64,000 nucleotides of DNA from Elgaria multicarinata webbii (taxonomy: Eukaryota > Chordata > Lepidosauria > Squamata > Anguidae), in NCBI RefSeq assembly GCF_023053635.1, contig NC_086182.1:3237001-3301000 (forward strand). Direction: 5' to 3'. A program made the translations under genes and the position numbers. Positions 1 through 12,655 of the stretch are shown in pieces. Below the pieces are notes generated by a model. It saw nothing but the letters and a program-made list of their open reading frames with translations. It searched no databases and was not told the DNA's origin. Numbering within the stretch: position 1 is the stretch's first letter; each line of letters opens with the position of its first letter.

Positions 1-1310
1 TAAACCCAGCCTGTTCACTCTTTATTATATTTTCCTGTTCCAGCCAATCACTCAACTTTTCCAGTAAATGGCTAGCATACAACTTGCTTATAACAGGAGG
101 CTAATAGGTCTATAATTCCCAGGGTCTTCTCTTCTCCCTTTTTTGTAAATTGGGATAATGGTAGCCAAGCCCCAGTCATCTGGAATTCGTGCTGATTGGT
201 CAATATTTGTAAAAAGGGCTGCCAGCGCAGGTGCCCACCAGTTTATGTTAGATTTAAATATTTCCGGTGGGAGGTTATCACTGCCCGGGGCTTTACCCAC
301 TTTGAGTCTGTTTATAAGGCACTTTATTTCCAGGACAGATACGGGTGGCCATTCTGGGAAGTTATTAATATGTATCTGCTTAATCTGATGTTAGGACTGG
401 TGAGCTCCCACTAGATTGTAAAAGTGGTGCTCCCAGATGTCGGGGGGGATATGGGACTCAATGTTTATAGGAGCATTTGGATATCCCCTTGCAACCAGCC
501 TCCAGAAAGTGGTTGTATCCTTTTCCCTGGATGCTGTTATTAAGTCACTCCATGCCTCCCTTTGTGCTTTGGCCTTTTTTGCCTTTATTATTTTTTATAT
601 CCCCTTTTTAGCTCAAACCATTCATGGGGAATTGCTGTCAAATTCATTTCCCTATATTCTTTGTACTTTTTGACCAAGGATTTTTTCATAATTACACATT
701 CCTTATCAAACCAACGCTTAGAAGTACACTGGGAGAAAGATGGTTTTGGTGGGGGCTTTTGCGTTAAATGGTTTTGAAGGGTCAAGATCAAACCCTTATA
801 GGCTTCATGCATGGAGTCCACAGAGTTTGCTGTTAACAGTGTGTTACGATAATTTAGAGAGATTTCAGAGTATAGAAATTCCATCTCTTTCTCAAGCCTA
901 GATGTCCATCTAACACAGGAAGCTCTTATTTCAAAGTCCCCGATTTGCATGAGGTTTTGTTCTGCATGGAGTCTTTGGTTGCCATAGTTTAAAAATAGGA
1001 CCAGGGGTAGGTGATCACTTTCTATGCATCTTTCCACTACACACTTGGTCACTGCCCGAAATAGATCAGAGGAAACAATGAAATAGTCAATTGTAGAAGC
1101 TCCTAAGCCTGAAAGAAAAGTAAATTCTCCATTTTGTCACCATGCGCCCTCCCATTAACAATATACAAATCTAGCCTATTTAGCATTTGCATGAGGCATA
1201 ACCCCGCGAAGTTGCATCCGTTGTCTTTGGAGTGTCTAACTGGGAATTTTAAAATCTCTTCGCTTATAGGCGGGGGTATATGAAAATACGAATATATAGT
1301 GGGTGTCACA
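1..1310 (-). mobile_element. LINE fragment, Vingi/RTE-like (APE-RT), reverse
   Basis: Read on the minus strand, 1309-1103 encodes part of an apurinic endonuclease (APE) domain (motif NFAGLCLMQ). 1052-588 encodes the APE end (SDHLPLVLF) and the linker with WFDKEC. 300-88 encodes the start of reverse transcriptase (GKAPGSDNLPPEIF, then NYRPISLLL). The same motifs occur in the same order in the element at 55150-58205, so the two are relatives. The reading frame is broken between the blocks, so this is a dead copy. It runs off the left edge of the window, so the catalytic RT core and 3' end are not seen. The clade name is a judgement from motif style. Confidence 0.75.
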
Positions 1311-1315
1311 TGCCA

Positions 1316-1795
1316 AGACAGGGACCGGGAATGTGGACCTGCACATTCTCCTGGAACGGGATGGGCTGTACTTCAGTGGTTCCAGTCCCACTTGGACGGT
1401 TGGTTTGAGAAAGTGGAGCTGGGAGGCTGCTATTTAACTCCCTTCTTGTCTCCTGTGCTTTCCACATCTGCATGAAACTACCAAATGAGGAGTCATTCGG
1501 AGATTTAGGCTGCAGCATCCTCCATTTGCTGGGGACTCACAGCTCTGTTTCTCCTTTTTCATGGGCATCAAGTGAAGTTCTGGAAATATTTGGAACTGGG
1601 AATGGACTGGATGCGGTCTAATCCAGGTAAGGTGAGGAAGACGGTAAGGAATTTCTGTGCATCAGAAAAGACAGATTCTGAATGATACTAAACTCAGACG
1701 TCTTGCAGTATATCCCATCTGCCATTCACTGTTCTGAAATCTTTTGGATGTGGAGCGGTATACAAGTATAGTAAATAAATAAAAGAGGCAGTAAT
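1316..1795 (+). mobile_element. L2 LINE fragments, degraded
   Basis: 1355-1440 resembles the stretch of the next L2 around 2140-2210 (a 'cacttggacggttgg' type segment), and 1440-1640 continues along an L2-like path. 1740-1795 looks like an L2 3' tail ending in a 'taaataaataaa' run. No usable reading frame remains. The stretch may be two old copies joined; 1655-1735 is unassigned. Confidence 0.5.
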
Positions 1796-2265
1796 TAGAC
1801 CACTCCTGAAGAAGCCTAGCCTGGACCCAGAGGATGTTAACAATTACAGGCCGGTGGCTAATATCCCCTTCCTGGGCAAGGTGCTTGAGCGGGTGGTTAC
1901 AGGACAACTCCAGGCACTCTTGAATGAAACAGATTATCTAGATCCATTTCAATGGGGCTTCAGGCCTGGTTTTGGAATGGAAACTGCCTTGGTCGCCCTG
2001 TGGGATGACCTTTGGCAGGAGAGGGACAGTGGGAGTGCAACCCTGTTGATTCTCTTGGACCTCTCAGCAGCTTTCGATACCATCAACCATGGTATCCTTC
2101 TGGATAGGTTGTCTGGGCTAGGGGTTGGAGGCACTGTGTGGCAGTGGTTCCACTCCTACTTGGATGGCTGATTTCAGAAGGTGGTGCTGGGGAATTATTG
2201 CTCTGTGCCATGGCATTTAGGCCATAGGGTTCCACAGGGCTCTATTTTATCCCCTACGCTGTTTA
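1796..2265 (+). mobile_element. L2 LINE, RT segment upstream of the satellite
   Basis: Frame 1854-2171 encodes L2-type reverse transcriptase: NNYRPVANIPFLGKVLER, FQWGFRPGFGMETAL and the catalytic palm motif LLDLSAAFDTINH. After a stop near 2170 the same path continues to a degenerate 'VPQGSIL' block and ends at 'ctgttta', where the satellite begins. The missing 3' part of an L2 of the same type resumes at about 16600 beyond the satellite, so the satellite appears to sit inside this L2. The YADD-containing part is absent from both sides. Confidence 0.8.
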
Positions 2266-3229
2266 AGGGCATGTCGTTTTCACACTTTAGGATGCGGCAC
2301 AAAACCCGGGGTTTGTGGCACAAAACAGCACAAAACTAGCACAAAATTTTGGCACCATTTTGAAGTGGATCGGAGAATGTGAAATTTTTCTCATCCACTA
2401 GACCACACCTAAGGGCATGTCGTTTCCCAGCTTCCTGGGGCGGCACAAAACTCAGGGTTTGTGGCAAAAAGCGGCACAAAACTAGCACAAAACTTTGGCA
2501 CCAGTTTGGAGGGGATCTGAGAACTTGAAATTTTTCTCATCCACTAGGCCACACCTAAGGGTATGTCGTTTTCACACTTTAGGATGCAGCACAAAACCCG
2601 GGGTTTGTGGCACAAAACAGCACAAAACTAGCACAAAATTTTGGCACCATTTTGAAGTGGATCGGAGAATGTGAAATTTTTCTCATCCACCAGACAACAC
2701 CTAAGGGTATGCCGTTTCCCAGCTTCCTGGGGCGGCACAAAACTCGGGGTTTGTGGCACAAAATTAGAACAAAACTTTGGCACCGGTTTGGAGGTTCTAT
2801 GACAAAGTTCATTTTTTGGTGTTTTAACTACGAACCCCCGATTGAAGTATCAATACACAGTTGTTGGTGGTGTCAAAAAACTCGGGGTTTGTGGCACAAA
2901 ATGGCACAAAACTAGCACTAATTTCTGGCACCAGTTTCGAATGGATCAGAGAATGTGAAATTTTTCTCATGCACTAGACCACACCTAAGGGCATGTCGTT
3001 TTCACACTTTAGGATGCGGCACAAAACCCGGGGTTTGTGGCACAAAACGGCACAAAACTAGAACAAAACTTTGGCACCGGTTTGGACGTTCTATGACAAA
3101 GTTCATTTTTTGGTGTTTTAACTACGAACCCCCGACTGAAGAACGTGATTTTTTTCTCATCCACTAGACCACACCTAAGGGCATGTTTTTCATACTTTAG
3201 GATGTGGCACAAAACTCGGGGTTTGGGGA

Positions 3230-6200
3230 ACAAAACGGCACAAAACAAGCACAAAACTTTGGCACTGGTTTGGAGGGGATCTGAGAACGTGAAATTTTTC
3301 TCATCCACTAGACCACAGCTCTGGGCATGTTGTATTCACACTTTAGGACGCGGCACAAAACCCGGGGTTTGTGGCACAAAACAGCACAAACTAGCACTAA
3401 TTTTTGGCACCAGTTTGAAGTGGATCGGAGATCGCGAAATTTTTCTCATCCACCAGACCACACCTAAGGGCATGTCATTTCCCAGCTTCTTGGGGCGGCA
3501 CAAAACTCGGGGTTTATGGCACAAAATGGCACAAAACTAGCACTTATTTTTGGCACCAGTTTGGAGTGGATCGGAGAATGTGAAATTTTTCTCATCCCCC
3601 AGACCACACCTAAGGGTATGTCGTTTTCACACTTTAGGATGCGGCACAAAACCCAAGGTTTGTGGCACAAAACGGCACAAAACTAGCACAAAACTTTGGC
3701 ACCGGTTTGGAGGTTCTATGACAAAGTTCATTTTTTGGTGTTTTAACTACGAACCCCCGACTGAAGTATCAATACACAGCTGTTGGTGGTGGCACAAAAC
3801 TCGGGGTTTGGGGCACAAAACGGCACAAAACTAGCACAAGACTTTGGTACTGGTTTGGAGGGGATCTGAGAACGTGCATTTTTTCTCATCCACTAGACCA
3901 CACCTAAGGGCATGTTGTTTTCACACTTTAGGATGCGGCACAAAACCCGGGGTTTGTGGCAGAAAATGTCACAAAACTAGCACTAATTTTTGACACCAGT
4001 TTGGAGTGGATTGTAGAACGTGAAATTTTTCTCATCCACCAGACCACAACTAAGGGTATGTCGTTTCCTGGCTTCCTGGGGCGGCACAAAACTCGGGGTT
4101 TGTGGCACAAAACGGCACAAAACTAGCACTAATTTTTGGCACCAGTTTGGAGTGAATCGGAGAACGTGAAATTTTTCTCATCCACCAGACCACACCTAAG
4201 GGTATGTCATTTCCCGGCTTCCTGGGGTGGCACAAAACTCAGGGTTTGTGGCATAAAACGGCACAAAACTAGCACAAAACTTTGGTACCTGTTTGGAGGT
4301 TCTATGACAAAGTTCATTTTTTGGTGTGTTAACTACGAACCCCCGCTTGAAGTATCAATACACAGCTGTTGGTGGTGGCACAAAACTCAGGGTTTGCGGC
4401 ACAAAACGGCACAAAACTAGCACAAAACTTTGGCACTGGTTTGGAGAGGATCTGAGAAAGTGAAATTTTTCTCATCCACTAGACCACACCTAAGGGGCAT
4501 GTCGTTTCCACACTTAAGGATGGGGCACAAAACCCGGGGTTTGTGGCACAAAACGGCACAAAACTAGCACTAATTTTTGGCACCGGTTTGGAGTGGATCG
4601 GAGAACGTGAAATTTTTCTCATCCACCAGACCACACCTAAGGGTATGTCGTTTCCCGGCTTCCTGGGGTGGCACAAAACTCGGGGTTTGTGGCATAAAAC
4701 GGCACAAAACTAGCACAAAACTTTGGTACCAGTTTGGAGGTTCTATGACAAAGTTCATTTTTTGGTGTGTTAACTACGAACCCCCGCTTGAAGTATCAAT
4801 ACACAGCTGTTGGTGGTGGCACAAAACTCAGGGTTTGCGGCACAAAACGGCACAAAACTAGCACAAAACTTTGGCACTGGTTTGGAGTGGATCTGAGAAA
4901 GTGAAATTTTTCTCATCCACTAGACCACACCTAAGGGGCATGTCGTTTTCACACTTTAGGATGCGGCACAAAACCCGGGGTTTGTGGCACAAAACGGCAC
5001 AAAACTAGCACTAATTTTTGGCACCAGTTTGGAGTGGATCGGAAAACGTGAAATTTTTCTCATCCACTAGACCACACCTAAGTGCATGTCGTTTTCACAC
5101 TTTAGGATGCGGCACAAAACCTGAGGTTTGTGGCACAAAACGGCACAAAACTAGCACAAAACTTTGGCACCGGTTTGGAGTGGATTGTAGAACGTGAAAT
5201 TTTTCTCATCCACCAGACCACACCTAAGGGTATGTCGTTTCCCGGCTTCCTGGGGTGGCACAAAACTCAGGGTTTGTGGCAAAAAACGGCACAAAACTAG
5301 CAGAAAACTTTGACACTGGTTTGGAGGTTCTATGACAAAGTTCATTTTTTGGTGTTTTAACTACGAACGCCCGATTGAAGTATCAATACACAGCTGTTGG
5401 TGGTGGCACAAAACTCGGGGTTTGGGGCACAAAACGGCACAAAACTAGCACAAAACTTTGGCATCGGTTTGGAGTGGATTGTAGAACGTGAAATTTTTCT
5501 CATCCACCAGACCACACCTAAGGGTATGTCGTTTCCCGGCTTCCTGGGGTGGCACAAAACTCAGGGTTTGTGGCAAAAAACGGCACAAAACTAGCAGAAA
5601 ACTTTGGCACTGGTTTGGAGGTTCTATGACAAAGTTCATTTTTTGGTGTTTTAACTACGAACGCCCGATTGAAGTATCAATACACAGCTGTTGGTGGTGG
5701 CACAAAACTCGGGGTTTGGGGCACAAAACGGCACAAAACTAGCACAAAACTTTGGCACTGTTTTGGAGGGGATCTGAGAACGTGAAATTTTTCTCATCCA
5801 CTAGACCACACCTAAGGGCATGTCGTTTCCCGGCTTCCTGGGGTGGCACAAAACTCGGCGTTTGTGGCATAAAACGGCACAAAACTAGCACAAAACTTTG
5901 GTACCAGTTTGGAGGTTCTATGACAAAGTTCATTTTTTGGTGTGTTAATTACGAACCCCCGCTTGAAGTATCAATTCACTGCTGTTGGTGGTGGCACAAA
6001 ACTCGGGGTTTGCGGCACAAAACTAGCACAAAACTTTGGCACCGGTTTGGAGTGGATTGTAGAACGTGAAATTTTTCTCATCCACCAGACCACACCTAAG
6101 GGTATGTCGTTTCCCGGCTTCCTGGGGTGGCACAAAACTCGGCGTTTGTGGCATAAAACGGCACAAAACTAGCACAAAACTTTGGTACCAGTTTGGAGGT

Positions 6201-8215
6201 TCTATGACAAAGTTCATTTTTTGGTGTGTTAATTACGAACCCCCGCTTGAAGTATCAATTCACTGCTGTTGGTGGTGGCACAAAACTCAGGGTTTGCGGC
6301 ACAAAACGGCACAAAACTAGCACAAAACTTTGGCACTGGTTTGGAGGGGATCTGAGAACGTGAAATTTTTCTCATCCACTAGACCACAGCTCTGGGCATG
6401 TTGTATTCACACTTTAGGACGCGGCACAAAACCCGGGGTTTGTGGCACAAAACAGCACAAATTAGCACTAATTTTTGGCACCAGTTTGAAGTGGATCGGA
6501 GATCGCGAAATTTTTCTCATCCACCAGACCACACCTAAGGGCATGTCATTTCCCAGCTTCTTGGGGCGGCACAAAACTCGGGGTTTATGGCACAAAATGG
6601 CACAAAACTAGCACTTATTTTTGGCACAAGTTTGGAGTGGATCGGAGAATGTGAAATTTTTCTCATCCCCCAGACCACACCTAAGGGTATGTCGTTTTCA
6701 CACTTTAGGATGCGGCACAAAACCCAAGGTTTGTGGCACAAAACGGCACAAAACTAGCACAAAACTTTGGCACCGGTTTGGAGGTTCTATGACAAAGTTC
6801 ATTTTTTGGTGTTTTAACTACGAACCCCCGACTGAAGTATCAATACACAGCTGTTGGTGGTGGCACAAAACTCGGGGTTTGGGGCACAAAACGGCACAAA
6901 ACTAGCACAAGACTTTGGCACTGGTTTGGAGGGGATCTGAGAACGTGCATTTTTTCTCATCCACTAGACCACACCTAAGGGCATGTTGTTTTCACACTTT
7001 AGGATGCGGCACAAAACCCGGGGTTTGTGGCAGAAAATGTCACAAAACTAGCACTAATTTTTGACACCAGTTTGGAGTGGATTGTAGAACGTGAAATTTT
7101 TCTCATCCACCAGACCACAACTAAGGGTATGTCGTTTCCTGGCTTCCTGGGGCGGCACAAAACTCGGGGTTTGTGGCACAAAACGGCACAAAACTAGCAC
7201 TAATTTTTGGCACCAGTTTGGAGTGAATCGGAGAACGTGAAATTTTTCTCATCCACCAGACCACACCTAAGGGTATGTCATTTCCCGGCTTCCTGGGGTG
7301 GCACAAAACTCAGGGTTTGTGGCATAAAACGGCACAAAACTAGCACAAAACTTTGGTACCTGTTTGGAGGTTCTATGACAAAGTTCATTTTTTGGTGTGT
7401 TAACTACGAACCCCCGCTTGAAGTATCAATACACAGCTGTTGGTGGTGGCACAAAACTCAGGGTTTGCGGCACAAAACGGCACAAAACTAGCACAAAACT
7501 TTGGCACTGGTTTGGAGAGGATCTGAGAAAGTGAAATTTTTCTCATCCACTAGACCACACCTAAGGGGCATGTCGTTTCCACACTTAAGGATGCGGCACA
7601 AAACCCGGGGTTTGTGGCACAAAACGGCACAAAACTAGCACTAATTTTTGGCACCGGTTTGGAGTGGATCGGAGAACGTGAAATTTTTCTCATCCACCAG
7701 ACCACACCTAAGGGTATGTCGTTTCCCGGCTTCCTGGGGTGGCACAAAACTCAGGGTTTGTGGCATAAAACGGCACAAAACTAGCACAAAACTTTGGTAC
7801 CAGTTTGGAGGTTCTATGACAAAGTTCATTTTTTGGTGTGTTAACTACGAACCCCCGCTTGAAGTATCAATACACAGCTGTTGGTGGTGGCACAAAACTC
7901 AGGGTTTGCGGCACAAAACGGCACAAAACTAGCACAAAACTTTGGCACTGGTTTGGAGTGGATCTGAGAAAGTGAAATTTTTCTCATCCACTAGACCACA
8001 CCTAAGGGGCATGTCGTTTTCACACTTTAGGATGCGGCACAAAACCCGGGGTTTGTGGCACAAAACGGCACAAAACTAGCACTAATTTTTGGCACCAGTT
8101 TGGAGTGGATCGGAAAACGTGAAATTTTTCTCATCCACTAGACCACACCTAAGGGCATGTCGTTTTCACACTTTAGGATGCGGCACAAAACCCAGGGTTT
8201 GTGGCACAAAACGGC
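3230..8215. repeat. Higher-order duplication in the satellite, offset 3,071 bp
   Basis: The block 3230-5145 recurs at about 6301-8216 with the same order of A and B modules and the same private variants, for example 'aggacgcggcac' and the 'ctctgggcatgttg' variant at 3313 and 6384. The offset is 3,071 bp, or about 21 monomers. Such a block duplication is the expected product of unequal exchange between distant monomers. Confidence 0.85.
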
Positions 8216-11200
8216 ACAAAACTAGCACTAATTTTTGGCACCAGTTTGGAGTGGATCGGAGAACATGAAATTTTTCTCATCCACCAGACCACACCTAAGG
8301 GTATGTCGTTTCCCAGCTTCCTGGGGCGGCACAAAACTCGGGGTTTGCGGCACAAAACTAGCACAAAACTTTGGCACCGGTTTGGAGTGGATTGTAGAAC
8401 GTGAAATTTTTCTCCTCCACCAGACCACACCTAAGGGTATGTCGTTTCCTGGCTTCCTGGGGCGGCACAAAACTCGGGGTTTGTGGCACAAAATGGCACA
8501 AAACTAGCACTAATTTCTGGCACCAGTTTGGAGTGAATCGGAGAACGTGAAATTTTTCTCATCCACCAGACCACACCTAAGGGTATGTCGTTTCCCGGCT
8601 TCCTGGGGTGGCACAAAATTCGGGGTTTGTGGCATAAAACGGCACAAAACTAGCACAAAACTTTGGTACCTGTTTGGAGGTTCTATGACAAAGTTCATTT
8701 TTTGGTGTGTTAACTACGAACCCCCGCTTGAAGTATCAATACACAGCTGTTGGTGGTGGCACAAAACTCAGGGTTTGCGGCACAAAACGGCACAAACCTA
8801 GCACAAAACTTTGGCACTGGTTTGGAGTGGATCTGAGAAAGTGAAATTTTTCTCATCCACTAGACCACACCTAAGGGGCATGTCGTTTTCACACTTTAGG
8901 ATGCGGCACAAGACCCAGGGTTTGTGGCACAAAACGGCACAAAACTAGCACTAATTTTTGGCACCTAAGGGGCATGTCGTTTTCACACTTTAGGATGTGG
9001 CACAAAACCCGGGGTTTGTGGCACAAAACGGCACAAAACTAGCACTAATTTTTGGCACCAGTTTGGAGTGGATCGGAGAACGTGAAATTTTTCTCATCCA
9101 CCAGACCACACCTAAGGGTATGTCGTTTCCCAGCTTCAAGGGGGGGGCACAAAACTCGGGGTTTACGGCACAAAACTAGCACAAAACTTTGGCACCAGTT
9201 TGGAGTGGATTGTAGAACGTGAAATTTTTCTCATCCACCAGACCACACCTAAGGGTATGTCGTTTCCCAGCTTCAAGGGGGGGCACAAAACTCGGGGTTT
9301 GCGGCACAAAACTAGCACAAAACTTTGGCACCGGTTTGGAGTGGATTGTAGAACGTGAAATTTTTCTCATCCACCAGACCACACCTAAGGGTATGTCGTT
9401 TCCCGGCTTCCTGGGGTGGCACAAAACTCAGCGTTTGTGGCATAAAACGGTACAAAACTAGCACAGAACTTTGGTACCAGTTTGGAGGTTCTATGACAAA
9501 GTTCATTTTTTGGTGTGTTAACTACGAACCCCCGCTTGAAGTATCAATACACAGCTGTTGGTGGTGGCACAAAACTCAGGGTTTGCGGCACAAAACGGCA
9601 CAAAACTAGCACAAAACTTTGGCACTGGTTTGGAGGGGATCTGAGAAAGTGAAATTTTTCTCATCCACCAGACCACACCTAAGGGTATGTCGTTTCCCAG
9701 CTTCCTGGGGCGGCACAAAACTCGGGGTTTGTGGCACAAAACGGCACAAAACTAGCACAAAACTTTGGCACCGGTTTGGAGTGGATTGTAGAACGTGAAA
9801 TTTTTCTCATCCACCAGACCACACCTAAGGGTATGTCGTTTCCCGGCTTCCTGGGGTGGCACAAAACTCAGGGTTTGTGGCAAAAAACGGCACAAAACTA
9901 GCAGAAAACTTTGACACTGGTTTGGAGGTTCTATGACAAAGTTCATTTTTTGGTGTGTTAACTACGAACCCCCGCTTGAAGTATCAATTCACTGCTGTTG
10001 GTGGTGGCACAAAACTCAGGGTTTGCGGCACAAAACGGCACAAAACTAGCACAAAACTTTGGCACTGGTTTTGAGGGGATCTGAGAAAGTGAAATTTTTC
10101 TCATCCACTAGACCACACCTAAGGGGCATGTCGTTTTCACACTTTAGGATGCGGCACAAAACCCAGGGTTTGTGGCACAAAACGGCACAAAACTAGCACT
10201 AATTTTTGGCACCAGTTTGGAGTGGATCGGAGAACGTGAAATTTTTCTCATCCACCAGACCACACCTAAGGGTATGTCGTTTCCCAGCTTCAAGGGGGGG
10301 CACAAAACTCGGGGTTTGCGGCACAAAACTAGCACAAAACTTTGGCACCGGTTTGGAGTGGATTGTAGAACGTGAAATTTTTCTCATCCACCAGACCACA
10401 CCTAAGGGTATGTCGTTTCCCAGCTTCAAGGGGGGGCACAAAACTCGGGGTTTGCGGCACAAAACTAGCACAAAACTTTGGCACCGGTTTGGAGTGGATT
10501 GTAGAACGTGAAATTTTTCTCATCCACCAGACCACACCTAAGGGTATGTCGTTTCCCGGCTTCCTGGGGTGGCACAAAACTCAGCGTTTGTGGCATAAAA
10601 CGGTACAAAACTAGCACAGAACTTTGGTACCAGTTTGGAGGTTCTATGACAAAGTTCATTTTTTGGTGTGTTAACTACGAACCCCCGCTTGAAGTATCAA
10701 TACACAGCTGTTGGTGGTGGCACAAAACTCAGGGTTTGCGGCACAAAACGGCACAAAACTAGCACAAAACTTTGGCACTGGTTTGGAGGTGATCTGAGAA
10801 AGTGAAATTTTTCTCATCCACCAGACCACACCTAAGGGTATGTCGTTTCCCAGCTTCCTGGGGCGGCACAAAACTCGCGGTTTGTGGCACAAAACGGCAC
10901 AAAACTAGCACAAAACTTTGGCACCGGTTTGGAGTGGATTGTAGAACGTGAAATTTTTCTCATCCACCAGACCACACCTAAGGGTATGTCGTTTCCCGGC
11001 TTCCTGGGGTGGCACAAAACTCAGGGTTTGTGGCAAAAAACGGCACAAAACTAGCAGAAAACTTTGACACTGGTTTGGAGGTTCTATGACAAAGTTCATT
11101 TTTTGGTGTTTTAACTACGAACGCCCGATTGAAGTATCAATACACAGCTGTTGGTGTTGGCACAAAACTCGGGGTTTGGGGCACAAAACGGCACAAAACT

Positions 11201-12655
11201 AGCACAAAACTTTGGCACTGTTTTGGAGGGGATCTGAGAACGTGAAATTTTTCTCATCCACTAGACCACACCTAAGGGCATGTCGTTTCCCGGCTTCCTG
11301 GGGTGGCACAAAACTCAGGGTTTGTGGCATGAAACGGCACAAAACTAGCACAAAACTTTGGTACCAGTTTGGAGGTTCTATGACAAAGTTCATTTTTTGG
11401 TGTGTTAACTACGAACCCCCGCTTGAAGTATCAATTCACTGCTGTTGGTGGTGGCACAAAACTCAGGGTTTGCGGCACAAAACGGCACAAAACTAGCACA
11501 AAACTTTGGCACTGGTTTTGAGGGGATCTGAGAAAGTGAAATTTTTCTCATCCACTAGACCACACCTAAGGGGCATGTCGTTTTCACACTTTAGGATGCG
11601 GCACAAAACCCAGGGTTTGTGGCACAAAACGGCACAAAACTAGCACTAATTTTTGGCACCAGTTTGGAGTGGATCGGAGAACATGAAATTTTTCTCATCC
11701 ACCAGACCACACCTAAGGGTATGTCGTTTCCCAGCTTCCTGGGGCGGCACAAAACTCGGGGTTTGCGGCACAAAACTAGCACAAAACTTTGGCACCGGTT
11801 TGGAGTGGATTGTAGAACGTGAAATTTTTCTCCTCCACCAGACCACACCTAAGGGTATGTCGTTTCCTGGCTTCCTGGGGCGGCACAAAACTCGGGGTTT
11901 GTGGCACAAAATGGCACAAAACTAGCACTAATTTTTGGCACCAGTTTGGAGTGAATCGGAGAACGTGAAATTTTTCTCATCCACCAGACCACACCTAAGG
12001 GTATGTCGTTTCCCGGCTTCCTGGGGTGGCACAAAATTCGGGGTTTGTGGCATAAAACGGCACAAAACTAGCACAAAACTTTGGTACCTGTTTGGAGGTT
12101 CTATGACAAAGTTCATTTTTTGGTGTGTTAACTACGAACCCCCGCTTGAAGTATCAATACACAGCTGTTGGTGGTGGCACAAAACTCAGGGTTTGCGGCA
12201 CAAAACGGCACAAACCTAGCACAAAACTTTGGCACTGGTTTGGAGTGGATCTGAGAAAGTGAAATTTTTCTCATCCACTAGACCACACCTAAGGGGCATG
12301 TCGTTTTCACACTTTAGGATGTGGCACAAGACCCAGGGTTTGTGGCACAAAACGGCACAAAACTAGCACTAATTTTTGGCACCTAAGGGCATGTCGTTTT
12401 CACACTTTAGGATGTGGCACAAAACCCGGGGTTTGTGGCACAAAACAGCACAAAACTAGCACTAATTTTTGGCACCAGTTTGGAGTGGATCGGAGAACGT
12501 GAAATTTTTCTCATCCACCAGACCACACCTAAGGGTATGTCGTTTCCCAGCTTCAAGGGGGGGCACAAAACTCGGGGTTTGCGGCACAAAACTAGCACAA
12601 AACTTTGGCACCGGTTTGGAGTGGATTGTAGAACGTGAAATTTTTCTCATCCACC
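8125..12655. repeat. Higher-order duplications in the satellite, offsets about 3,418 and 1,153 bp
   Basis: 8125-9240 recurs at about 11543-12655 (offset about 3,418 bp). Both copies share an unusual truncated monomer in which 'tttttggcacc' runs straight into 'taaggg' (8962 and 12380). Separately, 9020-9950 recurs at about 10172-11103 (offset 1,153 bp), sharing the 'cagcttcaagggggg' variant. The two overlapping blocks show at least two further rounds of block duplication. Confidence 0.8.

Noticed and set aside
588-777. Plus-strand open frames at the left edge
   Set aside because: They are the complement of the reverse LINE, whose minus-strand translation carries the recognisable motifs.
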